A stretch of 64,000 nucleotides of DNA from Rhizobium sp. CF122 (lineage in GTDB: Bacteria; Pseudomonadota; Alphaproteobacteria; Rhizobiales; Rhizobiaceae): positions 1 to 64,000 of the forward strand of contig NZ_AKKA01000011.1 of the NCBI RefSeq assembly GCF_000282035.1, read 5' to 3'. This document shows, piece after piece, positions 1 to 7,056 of the stretch. A program made the position numbers and the translations under genes. The notes beneath the pieces are model-generated. The model was not told the DNA's origin, made no database searches, and saw only the letters and a program-made list of their open reading frames with translations. How positions within the stretch are numbered: the stretch's first letter is position 1; every line of letters starts with the position of its first letter.

Positions 1-156
1 GGCGGCCGCCACATTCGGCATCGACAAGTTCGTAATGATGCTGTCTCGCACCGAGTCTAGATAGTTCTTCGGAGCCGTGTTCGCTCGCCCATCGGCAAGC
101 GCTGCATGCGCAAATAACGTAGCAATGAATAGAATAGCAATCGACCGTAGTTGCAT
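1..156 (-). CDS. Secreted protein, partial (5' end only)
   Basis: This is the start of a gene on the minus strand that runs off the left edge of the window; 52 codons are visible. The first 21 residues (MQLRSIAILFIATLFAHALA-like, basic then hydrophobic, ending Ala-Leu-Ala before Asp) form a clear Sec signal peptide with an AxA cleavage site, so the product is exported to the periplasm. The mature part begins with a Y..V...I..NL..P pattern that loosely recalls TonB/TolA C-terminal domains, but too little is visible to assign a family. No function is claimed. Confidence 0.6.
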   Translation of the reverse strand, partial: MQLRSIAILFIATLFAHAALADGRANTAPKNYLDSVRDSIITNLSMPNVAAA

Positions 157-426
157 TGATGACGTATCCCTCAACTTTTGAGGGAAGATATCCTCGATGT
201 GCCTGCGACAGTCAATTAGCCGAGAGTGCTTCACCGCGACAGGTGCCTCACCATCAAGCGTGCGCCCTTGTGCCCGCATTTGCAGCGCATCAGCCCTGCG
301 ACATGACCGAGCGTCGCGGCTTCCCAATTTTCCTCTGAATTTCCCACCGATCGATCGGCTCAGCTCGGCCCGTCAGGTGGATGCCGGTTGATGCAGTGAT
401 GCGCTCCGCGATCTGTTGTGGTGTGA

Positions 427-609
427 TCAGGGTACTGGCTGGCGCGGGCGGAGGGGCGGAGCGGTCCGCTGCTCGTCTTCGCAACGCGACCTATAGCCGG
501 AAATAAATGCCAGCTGCACGTCTTCGCGGCGACAGCCCGTCTCTGGATCTAGCGGTTGAGCGGAGCGCGCATAAGCGAGGGCGGCTTCTTGAAAATCGGA
601 TTTATCCAT
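427..609 (-). CDS. Small hypothetical protein
   Basis: A 60-residue open frame with a protein-like start (MDKSDFQEAALAYARSAQ) and an Arg/Pro-rich end. A weak GGTGAG lies before the ATG. A second frame (290-484, minus) overlaps its end and could be a coupled partner, but its first half looks like out-of-frame sequence. No family is recognised. The whole 157-806 stretch is otherwise without a convincing gene. Confidence 0.3.
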   Translation of the reverse strand: MDKSDFQEAALAYARSAQPLDPETGCRREDVQLAFISGYRSRCEDEQRTAPPLRPRQPVP

Positions 610-806
610 TTCTCACCGAACACGTTAGAGACATTGCCGCCGGCACGAATGCCGAAAGCGGTTCTGATCCTCTTTTGTGGTGGTGTCCTCTGTCCGAGGA
701 CAGAGGTTGCGGATTGGTGAGCCGCGATTGGAAGCTAGGCGAGTCGGGCGAGGGCGGTCAAGCGCGGCAAGGGCGATGTCGCCGCGCAATTGGAGCCCTG
801 GCCGAC

Positions 807-1148
807 TTAGCTGCGATAATAATCTTCGAGGATATCGGTGAAATTTATGATTGCTTTTCCTTCAGCTCTCATCTGTTCTTCGACACGTCGGTTGAGCCTC
901 GCTGAATAACGCTGCATTTCGTCTCGTCGATTTGATGTGAACATTGCACTTCGCTTTATAAGCACGAGGAACAGATTCTCGAAATCAACTCCATCTATGC
1001 CCGGGCTAGCAATAAACCAGAGCTTCTCGCGGTTTCTGAGCCGAGTCGCGACATCCTTATTTCCCCGACCTCGAGCGTGACTGCTCAAGCGCCCGCGTAT
1101 CCCTCGGCCGTTGCTCTCCGAGAAGTCGGCCAGGCGGTCAAGTTCCAC
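807..1148 (-). CDS. Hypothetical protein, possibly a remnant
   Basis: The frame encodes up to 113 residues. The C-terminal 75 look like real protein (a hydrophobic strand around FENLFLVLIKRS, then a charged helix ending in TDILEDYYRS), while the first 35 residues are Arg/Gly-rich and may be out-of-frame sequence. The true start could be internal. No family is recognised; it may be a piece of an older mobile gene in this eroded flank. Confidence 0.3.
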   Translation of the reverse strand: MELDRLADFSESNGRGIRGRLSSHARGRGNKDVATRLRNREKLWFIASPGIDGVDFENLFLVLIKRSAMFTSNRRDEMQRYSARLNRRVEEQMRAEGKAIINFTDILEDYYRS

Positions 1149-1272
1149 GATGTTCGCGCCATCATCACTGGCCGCACAAGTTCTGCGATGGGCCGACAGC
1201 TATACGACATCACGATGGATTGCGCCGATCGACCGCATCGCACGGTACGCGGCGAGTATTTGGTGGCGACCG

Positions 1273-1542
1273 ATGAATACCGAGACGCGACGCATCTACA
1301 CGCTAATTCTATTTCACCGGCAGGGTGGCCAGTGCTGCTATTGCCGCAGGTTCATGACGATCTCCTACGAGCCGCGTGAACGAAGGCGGCCACAGGCCGC
1401 TACGCTCGAGCACCTCCGGCGCCGTGCCGATGGCGGCAAAGACCACCGGGACAATTTCGCCGTTGCCTGCAAGAAGTGCAATGATTCACGAGGCCGGCAC
1501 GACTGGCTTTTCTATGCCAGCCTGAAACGCGATGAGTTCTAG
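1273..1542 (+). CDS. HNH endonuclease, small
   Basis: An 89-residue protein with a compact HNH nuclease fold: a CxYC zinc pair (GGQCCYC) near residue 25, the catalytic EH in TLEHLRRRADGGKDH, the N in DNFAVACKKCN and a second CxxC pair. HNH proteins of this size nick or cut DNA and are typical of phages and mobile elements. The start was set at the ATG before NTETRRIYT because sequence upstream does not look coding. It stands alone on the plus strand among minus-strand genes, which fits a remnant or small mobile gene. Confidence 0.7.
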   Translation: MNTETRRIYTLILFHRQGGQCCYCRRFMTISYEPRERRRPQAATLEHLRRRADGGKDHRDNFAVACKKCNDSRGRHDWLFYASLKRDEF

Positions 1543-1742
1543 GCGCGAAGTGCGCGCCGGCCGCCGAAAGGCTGGCCTCTTTTATTCGCCGGCCTCACCA
1601 GCCGGCAACGCCCCGGCCACCATCCGTGGGCGCACCACAAGGGGAGACTGGAGCCGTCGGCGCAAATGCTGGTGGTTTCTTCACGCTGCGCAGAAAAGCC
1701 CGGCGGGGCGTTCCGTCTGGCCTTAGTCTGGGGCCGTTTTGG

Positions 1743-2087
1743 CTACGCTACAGGGGGCAATGTTTCTGGCACACAATTGCAGGTCGGATCGCCAGCGCCG
1801 GGCCCGGTACACTTACAGACTCCGGGCTGCGACCAGATACAGCCGCATTGCACGCCTGCATCGCTCCAAATCAGCTTCCGATTGGCGTCTACCGGGATTT
1901 GGATTTTCACTCTGAGTGGTACCGATACCTCGACATACTCGTTTCCTGGATCAAAGTCGCCAGTGTCGAGCTTGGCTTGTGCGGCCGCCAGTCCCCCTTC
2001 CATGATCTGAGCTTGAATAGACGTTCGCCAGTCGGGCGCCCATGGTTGCGCGTGTCGAATGGTCTCGTGCTTACGTTCTTCTGCCAT
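1743..2087 (-). CDS. Hypothetical cysteine-containing protein
   Basis: A 114-residue protein with a GAGGG ribosome binding site about 9 bases before ATG. The middle is amphipathic (GNEYVEVSVPLRVKIQIP), and the end is rich in Cys (QCGCIW, VCKCTG, PTCNC), suggesting metal binding or disulfides. No signal peptide is visible. No family is recognised. Neighbours are also short hypothetical genes, so context gives no role. Confidence 0.5.
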   Translation of the reverse strand: MAEERKHETIRHAQPWAPDWRTSIQAQIMEGGLAAAQAKLDTGDFDPGNEYVEVSVPLRVKIQIPVDANRKLIWSDAGVQCGCIWSQPGVCKCTGPGAGDPTCNCVPETLPPVA

Positions 2088-2317
2088 TGCTCATTCCCTC
2101 AAAGGCAACGCGAGGCGATCAAAATAGCACGGTACGGTTGCTTTATACAACGCCTAATTACATTAGAATGATCTTAACCTTCTAGGTCCACTCTTGTGAG
2201 CATCACGGCAAGGTTATCGTGGCAGGCAACACTATGAAGGCTCGTCTCCTGTTCCTAGTGGCGAGCCTTTTTTCATTTGCGAGGCTTGCGTATCGGCGCG
2301 AATGCCGACGGGTTTTT

Positions 2318-2536
2318 CTACCGCTTCCTTCGGGCGCCGCCGGAGTAGCTGCATTTGGGAGACTTGGTCATGTGTTTGAAACGAGGCGCGTCGTTGTCAC
2401 TGCTATAAGGTCGCACATATCGACCGCACTCAGGGCATATGTACACCGAGGCAGTGCGATAGAGTGCATTCCGGATGGCGCAGTCCTCGAGATCACCCAT
2501 TAGTATACGGCGCTTGGCAACTAGAAGCGGCGGCAT
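2318..2536 (-). CDS. Hypothetical zinc-ribbon protein
   Basis: A 72-residue protein with a probable zinc knuckle: CPECGRYVRPY followed by H and C in FKHMTKSPKCSYS. The ATG at 2536 is preceded by GGGGA and overlaps the last 16 bases of the upstream gene (2521-3024), suggesting translational coupling. An alternative ATG lies at 2500. It resembles short phage or island zinc-ribbon proteins, but no exact family is recognised. Confidence 0.45.
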   Translation of the reverse strand: MPPLLVAKRRILMGDLEDCAIRNALYRTASVYICPECGRYVRPYSSDNDAPRFKHMTKSPKCSYSGGARRKR

Positions 2537-3024
2537 GTGGTCAATCCGTCCCCGAGCTGCTTGATGCCAACAGCCTTGAAGTAAGAGTACACGGTCTCGA
2601 CCCATTCCCCACCTGGTATTTTAGCGATCACTGAAACCATGCCTGGCGCGGCGATAAGAAGCGCTGATAGTACCGCTGCCGCGACCTGCGTTCGACCCTC
2701 AGAGATAACGTCGCGTCCAAATCCGAGAACGACCTTAGAAACGACTGACCAAAGGTTCTCCCAAGAACGGCTGAGGCCAAGCACATCTCTCTTGTCAGGG
2801 GTATCGCCATCCTGAATCCAGCGCGACGCGGTATCGAGCGCATCGATGGCCGATAGGTCAGCGGTAGGATCACGCCGAAGGTGCTTAACGAGCTCAGCCG
2901 TTCCGTGAGTGAGTTTCTCGACAGAACCCGCATCAATGTTTACGGCCGCCGCGTTCTCCGAATAAATCCGCCAGTCTTCGAACTGGGCGAGGGCGGAAAA
3001 GACGCTCTCTATATGGCCAATCAC
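2521..3024 (-). CDS. Hypothetical protein with one membrane segment
   Basis: A 167-residue protein. The first 100 residues are acidic and helical; residues about 110-135 (VAAAVLSALLIAAPGMVSVIA) form a likely transmembrane helix. A GTG start at 3024 overlaps the stop of the upstream frameshifted gene (GTGA overlap), so the two were probably co-translated. No family is recognised. It forms an operon with the zinc-ribbon gene downstream. Confidence 0.55.
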   Translation of the reverse strand: MIGHIESVFSALAQFEDWRIYSENAAAVNIDAGSVEKLTHGTAELVKHLRRDPTADLSAIDALDTASRWIQDGDTPDKRDVLGLSRSWENLWSVVSKVVLGFGRDVISEGRTQVAAAVLSALLIAAPGMVSVIAKIPGGEWVETVYSYFKAVGIKQLGDGLTTCRRF

Positions 3025-3532
3025 AGGCTAAACATCGTTGGCGAGAGCTCTTCGATGCTGCCATGTACGAGCCGATTGCAGATCTGGGCGCGAGATCCGA
3101 TCTGCACGATGTTCGTGTAACCCACCATCGTCGTCTGAAGCTGCTGGAAAGCCTCTTTCAGGCGCGGCGAGTGGTTGGTCCCAGCTAACCCCCAATCACA
3201 TACTCACCGTGCTCTACAGCTACCTCCAAGGCCCCCATGGCCATATCCTTCTCACGGGAAGAGGGGCGGAGAGGTTGATCGATAACTTTCAGTGCATCGT
3301 CATCGACGGCAAAATGAAACGCTGCTGTCTTTTGCCCTGGCAGAGCTTCCAGTAGTTCGTCCGGTCCGAGCTGGTTGAGGCCTATTTTTAGTCCAAGGAT
3401 CAAGTTGTCGAGGCTTTGGTGGCCAGCTGGGATGGGAATTTTCGCTGCCATCGCCTCGAGTGATGCCACGTCGCCAGCTCGCAACGAGTCGACCTTGGCA
3501 AGATGCCTCCTCACTTCAGACCTTAAGGCCAA
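3021..3532 (-). pseudogene. Frameshifted hypothetical gene
   Basis: Two adjacent reading frames look like one protein split by a single-base change. The upstream frame (3185-3532) runs to EHGEYVIGG and stops. The -1 frame then continues GLAGTNHSPRLKEAFQQLQ... to a stop at 3021-3023, with good protein character but no start of its own. The switch falls at a run of five C (five G in the coding strand) at 3189-3193; one more G would join them into about 170 residues. It may be a decayed gene, a sequencing error or a slippage-regulated gene. Function unknown. The frame is also open upstream of the assigned TTG start. Confidence 0.45.
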
Positions 3533-3664
3533 TAATGGAGACCCGGTAGTGAGGTTCGTGCGTGAGTAGGATCGCTCTAGGTGTGAGCTTTCAGGAGGTT
3601 GTCCATTCGGAGCAGATTTAGGAGACTGGAGTTACCACACCTCAGTTTTCCAGGATCGCTCCGA

Positions 3665-3777
3665 ATGAACATTCATAAGAATGCCCGACTGACACCTTTG
3701 CGTCGAGAGGAAATGGCTGTCGCAGTGATCAGCGGCCAGTTGTCTCAAGCACAAGCCGCGCGCGTTTCGAGCTCGAC
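3665..3777 (+). pseudogene. IS481-type transposase, N-terminal fragment
   Basis: The translation starts MNIHKNARLTPLRREEMAV and continues through a first helix-turn-helix (ISGQLSQAQAARV). This is the characteristic N-terminus of IS481-family transposases, which normally run over 300 residues with a DDE catalytic core. Here the similarity ends after about 38 codons, and the remaining sequence to the attachment site has no DDE domain. It is therefore a dead fragment of an insertion sequence. The stretch 3533-3664 before it holds no gene that I can support. Confidence 0.6.
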
Positions 3778-3947
3778 GAGCAAATTGCGAAGTTTGTCCG
3801 GCTTCATCGATTCCCTATCACCGCGAACGCTGAGGCATTGTATGGGTATGCTTGGCGGGACGCTAGAAGATCTGAGTCGGCGCGGGTTATCCACAGGAGC
3901 CAACCTGCGAAACTAGATTGCAAAAGTGGGGAGGGAAAGAGGGGAAA

Positions 3948-3987
3948 AAGTGTCTGCCTTTGGATTTCTCAACAAAAACAGACACTT
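3948..3987 (-). terminator. Probable original terminator of the tRNA-Asn gene
   Basis: Read on the minus strand, AAGTGTCTG pairs with CAGACACTT around a 22-base loop, and five T follow. It lies 10 bp beyond the left attachment core. Before the prophage inserted, this hairpin would have stood directly after the tRNA-Asn gene, now 43.6 kb away. Confidence 0.55.
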
Positions 3988-3997
3988 ATTCAGAAAG

Positions 3998-4015
3998 CTG
4001 GCTCCCCGGGCCGGA
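3998..4015. repeat. attL core, 18 bp
   Basis: CTGGCTCCCCGGGCCGGA occurs here and again, identically, at 47576-47593, where it forms the 3' end of tRNA-Asn including the encoded CCA. The flanking bases differ at both sites. This is the direct repeat expected from tyrosine-recombinase integration into a tRNA 3' end. Confidence 0.93.
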
Positions 4016-4133
4016 CTTGGCTCCTCTATATGAACTTTAGGAGTTTCCTTGTATTGCAGGGTTTTCTGAGAATTTATGTCTTTCTGGCGCCACGTCGTAG
4101 TCCAAAAAGTATGCCGAAAAGTAGTCTGATTCT

Positions 4134-4346
4134 TTATGGTGCTGCTCCCAACATTTTTTGGATGCGTTCGAGCTGGCTGCCGGATCTCATTTCTTGCCTC
4201 TGCTTGGCTGCTAGATACTCCCGCTCGCAGCGATCCAGGATTGGCTGCGCGATCGGGCCTTTTCGATCGACGAGCTTGGCGGCAAAGATCAACATCTCGC
4301 CAAGCCGCTCAAGGGTGATTTCCTTGGCCTGAGCTCTAGTCACCAT
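4134..4346 (-). CDS. Small hypothetical phage protein
   Basis: A 70-residue basic, helical protein (MVTRAQAKEITLERLGEML...). Its ATG overlaps the stop of the HNH gene upstream (TGATG), so it is the last cistron of the leftward early operon, ending about 120 bp from attL. No family is recognised. Overlap and protein-like composition support it. Confidence 0.55.
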   Translation of the reverse strand: MVTRAQAKEITLERLGEMLIFAAKLVDRKGPIAQPILDRCEREYLAAKQRQEMRSGSQLERIQKMLGAAP

Positions 4347-4717
4347 CAAGCTTCCTCGCAAATCAGTGCTCGCTTTGCCTGTTCGCGACGAATGGCATTG
4401 CGCTTACGGGTGACCATTTCCAGATGATCGGGATGGGGCCGGACGCAGAGCCGGTTGCGGCAAACGTGGTCCAGCTCCTTCTTGCCTGGGATGTATCCGT
4501 GCTCGTTGGTCCACATGACGATGTGAACCGCGACGGTCTGCCCGGCTAAAGCCATGCGAGGATATCCGGCGCCGCGACCACCTGTCCCAGAGGTTGGGCC
4601 GGTCCAGATCCAGCAGCCCGTATCCTCGTCGATGCGAACACGAGCCATAACCTTCTCGCGTATGTTGTCGCGCCGTCCCAGCTCTTGCTTCACGGTCATG
4701 CGCTTACCTTTAGCCAT
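4346..4717 (-). CDS. HNH endonuclease of the leftward early operon
   Basis: A 123-residue protein with an N-terminal CWIWTG element and a C-terminal HNH nuclease motif, KELDHVCRNRLCVRPHPDHL followed by EMVTRKRN. This is the layout of the HNH proteins (HNH_3 type) common in phages, where Asp-His plus later Asn/His bind metal and cut DNA. It overlaps genes on both sides. It may act in DNA processing or as a free-standing homing nuclease; sequence does not decide which. Confidence 0.8.
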   Translation of the reverse strand: MAKGKRMTVKQELGRRDNIREKVMARVRIDEDTGCWIWTGPTSGTGGRGAGYPRMALAGQTVAVHIVMWTNEHGYIPGKKELDHVCRNRLCVRPHPDHLEMVTRKRNAIRREQAKRALICEEA

Positions 4718-5238
4718 GCTTTGAAATCGGACCGCAGGGCCTTCCAGCGTGCGGCAGCGTTCGCGTCTTCGTTCAGCTCACTCATCGAGGTGATGGCGAG
4801 AATGGAGCGGACACGCGTCTTCACACGTTCGGTGTCGCCTGCGTCCTGCAACTGGTGGCACTCGATCAGGAACTGGCGGAAAGCCCGGTCGTTCTGGCAC
4901 TTGATCGCGCACTCGGCGGAAAAGTTCTTTTCTGCGGCCTCGCGTTCGCGGCGCTCGATGTCACGCGGATCTTCGGGTGGTATAACGCTCCGCAGCTTCT
5001 CAGCGGCGCGCTTCAGCATGGCCAGAAGGAAGGCGATGTCCTCGTGTGCGTGCATGAGGAAATCGCGGTCGGTGTAACCGCAATCATCAAGCAGCTTTAC
5101 GATCGGCGCCGGTGGCGTGCCGGGGACGAGGATGGCGAACAATTCCAGGCCTCCGCTACCGAGTTGCCAGCTTGTGCTGGCCTCCTCGTGCCGCCGCTTC
5201 ACGGCAGCGAGTCTGTTTTTCTCTTCGGACGTAGCCAT
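4696..5238 (-). CDS. Hypothetical early phage protein
   Basis: A 180-residue mostly helical, charged protein (starts MATSEEKNRLAAVKRRHEEA, ends KAWLKVSA). No membrane segment or catalytic motif is visible. It overlaps the HNH gene by 22 bp and abuts the HTH gene upstream, so it is translated from the PL operon. No function is recognised. Confidence 0.7.
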   Translation of the reverse strand: MATSEEKNRLAAVKRRHEEASTSWQLGSGGLELFAILVPGTPPAPIVKLLDDCGYTDRDFLMHAHEDIAFLLAMLKRAAEKLRSVIPPEDPRDIERREREAAEKNFSAECAIKCQNDRAFRQFLIECHQLQDAGDTERVKTRVRSILAITSMSELNEDANAAARWKALRSDFKAWLKVSA

Positions 5239-5588
5239 CAGGGGGCCGCGGTATCCAAACCGCGCTCGCGCAGAGCGGCGACATGCATAGAAATCCGGGG
5301 CAGAGATAACTGTCGGATCGCCACCCCGCCGTGATCTCCTGCGACCATCTCGCGAAGGATGACGAGGCGATCGGATTGAACCGTGATCATCTCACGCGAC
5401 AGATGGCGCGTTATGCGACGCGCCGGTCCCTCGCTCTTGGCTGGCGCCAGATCGAGTAGATTGTAACGAATGAGTGCAAGGCGGACTGTGTCGCGATGGG
5501 CGCCATAGCGAGCAGCGATCTGGTTCCTGTCCATGCCTGATTTCAAATGGGCGGCGAGAACTGCGGCGTTCGGAAGCTTTACAGCCAT
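5238..5588 (-). CDS. Helix-turn-helix protein of the leftward operon
   Basis: A 116-residue protein. Residues about 18-40 (MDRNQIAARYGAHRDTVRLA) read as a classic helix-turn-helix, and a second basic half (RRITRHLSREMITVQSDRL) may form another DNA-binding helix. In a leftward early operon such a protein could be an excisionase-like or regulatory DNA binder. No close family is recognised. It overlaps its downstream neighbour by one base. Confidence 0.65.
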   Translation of the reverse strand: MAVKLPNAAVLAAHLKSGMDRNQIAARYGAHRDTVRLALIRYNLLDLAPAKSEGPARRITRHLSREMITVQSDRLVILREMVAGDHGGVAIRQLSLPRISMHVAALRERGLDTAAP

Positions 5589-5608
5589 AGCAACTGCTCC
5601 TGGATTGA

Positions 5609-5836
5609 TTATGGGTGGGAGGTGTAGGCGTTGACCGCATCAACGATCAGCTCGGCGATATCCGTGACCTGGTCGTCGGGCATCTCGCGATGCATATCGA
5701 TGACGATGATCCCCCGGCCGGTGACGTCGGAGATCGTCCCGAGGTTGTCGATCTCGTGCTTCAGCGGCAGGGTCACATTCGCCAGTTTTAATGCGGTGCT
5801 TGCGGTGCATTGGCGCAGGAATGACTTAGCCAGCAC
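5609..5836 (-). CDS. Small hypothetical phage protein
   Basis: A 75-residue protein starting at GTG 5836. The start was chosen because GGAGGA lies five bases upstream and the gene overlaps the end of the preceding cistron. The product has an alternating hydrophobic strand (GRGIIVIDMHREM) followed by an acidic helix (DDQVTDIAELIVDAVNAY). No family is recognised. Confidence 0.6.
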   Translation of the reverse strand: MLAKSFLRQCTASTALKLANVTLPLKHEIDNLGTISDVTGRGIIVIDMHREMPDDQVTDIAELIVDAVNAYTSHP

Positions 5837-6167
5837 TGACGTCCTCCATCCGTTCGATTGCTTCCTTGAGCGTGCGACGCAGAGGCAGATCCGCATTGCG
5901 GCACCCGAGGGCATCGATGACGTGGATCATTGCGTGTGCGAGGCCGATCGTGGTCTCTTCCGTCACTCCCTCGAAGCCAGTCTTGCCGCAGAGGTTGTCG
6001 ACAGCCAGATCGATGTTGGCGCCAGCAACGTACTCCAGCGCCTGCGCCACGTGGCGACGACGGGCGCGGCCCATCTCGATCTCGATCTCGATCTCTTCGG
6101 CGATACTGGGGCAAAAGCCATCAGTGACGAGCCGGAGCTTCGCCGGGAAAGGGAGGATGTCGGCCAT
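5826..6167 (-). CDS. Hypothetical phage protein with EIEIEI repeat
   Basis: A 113-residue protein starting MADILPFPAK. Residues about 24-30 are an alternating Glu-Ile run encoded by a hexanucleotide tandem repeat (6073-6095). The rest is helical. Upstream sequence in the same frame does not look coding, so the ATG at 6167 is preferred. It is part of the PL operon. No function is recognised. Confidence 0.6.
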   Translation of the reverse strand: MADILPFPAKLRLVTDGFCPSIAEEIEIEIEMGRARRRHVAQALEYVAGANIDLAVDNLCGKTGFEGVTEETTIGLAHAMIHVIDALGCRNADLPLRRTLKEAIERMEDVSAG

Positions 6168-6351
6168 CACATGTCCATGGTGCGTTCTCCCATGTGTCGT
6201 CGATCCGAAGCGTGCGCAGGTGCCGCCATTCGAAAAAACGGCGGACTGCTTTCGAGATGGCGCCGATCGCAAACATGACAGCGGCAAAGAGAACGCCGCC
6301 TGCCAAGGTGCTGCCGAGCGCAGCGAGAACGGTGAAGGTTGCATCGCTCAT
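6121..6351 (-). CDS. Small membrane protein of the leftward operon
   Basis: A 76-residue protein. Residues about 5-32 (VLAALGSTLAGGVLFAAVMF) are a long hydrophobic segment followed by a basic cytoplasmic stretch (SKAVRRFFEWRHLR). Its ATG overlaps the stop of the gene upstream (ATGA). The frame remains open far upstream but is Pro/Arg-rich there and not coding. Its role in the phage is unknown. Confidence 0.6.
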   Translation of the reverse strand: MSDATFTVLAALGSTLAGGVLFAAVMFAIGAISKAVRRFFEWRHLRTLRIDDTWENAPWTCDGRHPPFPGEAPARH

Positions 6352-6521
6352 CTCGTTGCCTGCAGGATAATCGCGTACGGGAGGATCGCGACGATGATGG
6401 CCAGCAAGGCGAACTCCGCGCGACGCTGGCGCTCGATCGGCATCCGCGTCACGCGCAGGAAAAGCGATCCCGGTTCCGGCAGCGCCATTGCTACCGGACG
6501 AACTGTCCGAATTGTCTGCAT
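6348..6521 (-). CDS. 57-residue membrane protein
   Basis: A short gene: ATG at 6521, AAAGGG upstream, product MQTIRTVRPVAMALPEPGSL onwards, ending in one hydrophobic helix (FALLAIIVAILPYAIILQ). Its stop overlaps the ATG of the next membrane-protein gene, so the pair is probably co-translated. Two small adjacent membrane proteins in an early phage operon could act in superinfection exclusion or host takeover. This is only inference from context. Confidence 0.55.
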   Translation of the reverse strand: MQTIRTVRPVAMALPEPGSLFLRVTRMPIERQRRAEFALLAIIVAILPYAIILQATR

Positions 6522-6595
6522 GGTAGGAGCCCTTTCGCTTCCGTTTTGGAACCCGCTCCGTTCCTGGTCGGAGCGGTGACCGAAACCGGAAGGTT

Positions 6596-6793
6596 TCAGG
6601 CGACGCGGCGGACCGATCGGCGCGAATGGATCTGGGCTGCCTGCTGGCTGTAGGCGTCGATCTGTTCGTTGGTGTAGCCGAAGTCTTGGAAGTCTTTGCG
6701 CGTGAGGCCTTCGCCTCGCTCAAGGGCGAGATCCGCCATTTCGTTGGCGATGTTCCGGGCAATGGCTGCGGGGTAGGTGGTTTGTGTCTGCAC
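6596..6793 (-). CDS. First small gene of the PL operon
   Basis: A 65-residue protein starting at GTG 6793, chosen because AAGGAG lies six bases upstream. It contains a helical core (AIARNIANEMADLALERGEG) and a DFQDFGYTNEQIDAYS segment, and ends basic. No family is recognised. It is the first coding gene after the PL promoter and the two-hairpin leader, whose loops are complementary to its Shine-Dalgarno sequence, so its translation may be controlled by that leader. Confidence 0.6.
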   Translation of the reverse strand: MQTQTTYPAAIARNIANEMADLALERGEGLTRKDFQDFGYTNEQIDAYSQQAAQIHSRRSVRRVA

Positions 6794-6820
6794 TTGGCTC
6801 TCCTTCGTCTCCCCGGTTTC

Positions 6821-6900
6821 GCCGCTGCTCCGGGAGGAGGAGAGAGCAGCGGCGCGCCTCCGATAGGCGGTCCGGTCTTGGGAGGAGGAGTAAACCGGAC
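6821..6900 (-). ncRNA. Cuckoo/alpha-r14-like anti-Shine-Dalgarno RNA or leader
   Basis: On the minus strand the transcript expected from PL begins with hairpin 1: GTCCGGT, a 17-base loop and ACCGGAC (6894-6900/6870-6876). A small hairpin CGCCT/AGGCG follows (6855-6869), then hairpin 2 with a perfect 10-bp stem GCCGCTGCTC/GAGCAGCGGC (6821-6853). Stems 1 and 2 are unrelated in sequence, yet both loops carry the same 11 bases CTCCTCCTCCC. From memory, this is the hallmark of the alphaproteobacterial cuckoo (CCUCCUCCC) and alpha-r14 RNAs, which show anti-Shine-Dalgarno loops. Here it lies in the 5' leader of an early phage operon with no terminator evident, so it may be a leader, a processed small RNA, or both. 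Confidence 0.65.
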
Positions 6901-6907
6901 AGCGTGA

Positions 6908-6936
6908 CAATAATGCGGACAAATGCCCGCTGTCAA
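6908..6936 (-). promoter_or_regulatory. PL promoter of the leftward early operon
   Basis: Minus strand: TTGACA (6931-6936), a 17-base spacer, then TTATTG (6908-6913). The spacer is almost exactly the operator palindrome at 6914-6931, so repressor bound there would block RNA polymerase. Transcription would start near 6901, at the base of the first leader hairpin. Confidence 0.75.
6914..6931. promoter_or_regulatory. Operator OL1 (imperfect)
   Basis: TGCGG-N8-CCGCT: one base off the TGCGG-N8-CCGCA palindrome shared by four sites around the repressor gene. It fills the spacer between the -35 and -10 of PL. Confidence 0.65.
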
Positions 6937-6943
6937 CGATATG

Positions 6944-6961
6944 TGCGGCTATTTAACCGCA
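6944..6961. promoter_or_regulatory. Operator OL2
   Basis: A perfect TGCGG-CTATTTAA-CCGCA palindrome with an AT-rich centre, 30 bp (centre to centre) from OL1 and just upstream of the PL -35. Confidence 0.75.
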
Positions 6962-7056
6962 TTGCTGCGGATGTCGCTGAAAATGTGAGACAAAAACTGA
7001 AAAAGCGGCGAAGTGATTCGCCGCCTTTTAACGCGCGTCAATAGGGTTTGATGAGG

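Noticed and set aside
290-484. 64-codon minus-strand frame in the left flank
   Set aside because: The second half is plausible protein, but the first half is not and no start signal is visible.
6352-6936. N-terminal extension of the 6121-6351 membrane-protein frame
   Set aside because: Pro/Arg/Ser-rich, overlaps the PL leader, a coupled small gene and the 65-residue gene; the ATG at 6351 has proper ATGA coupling.
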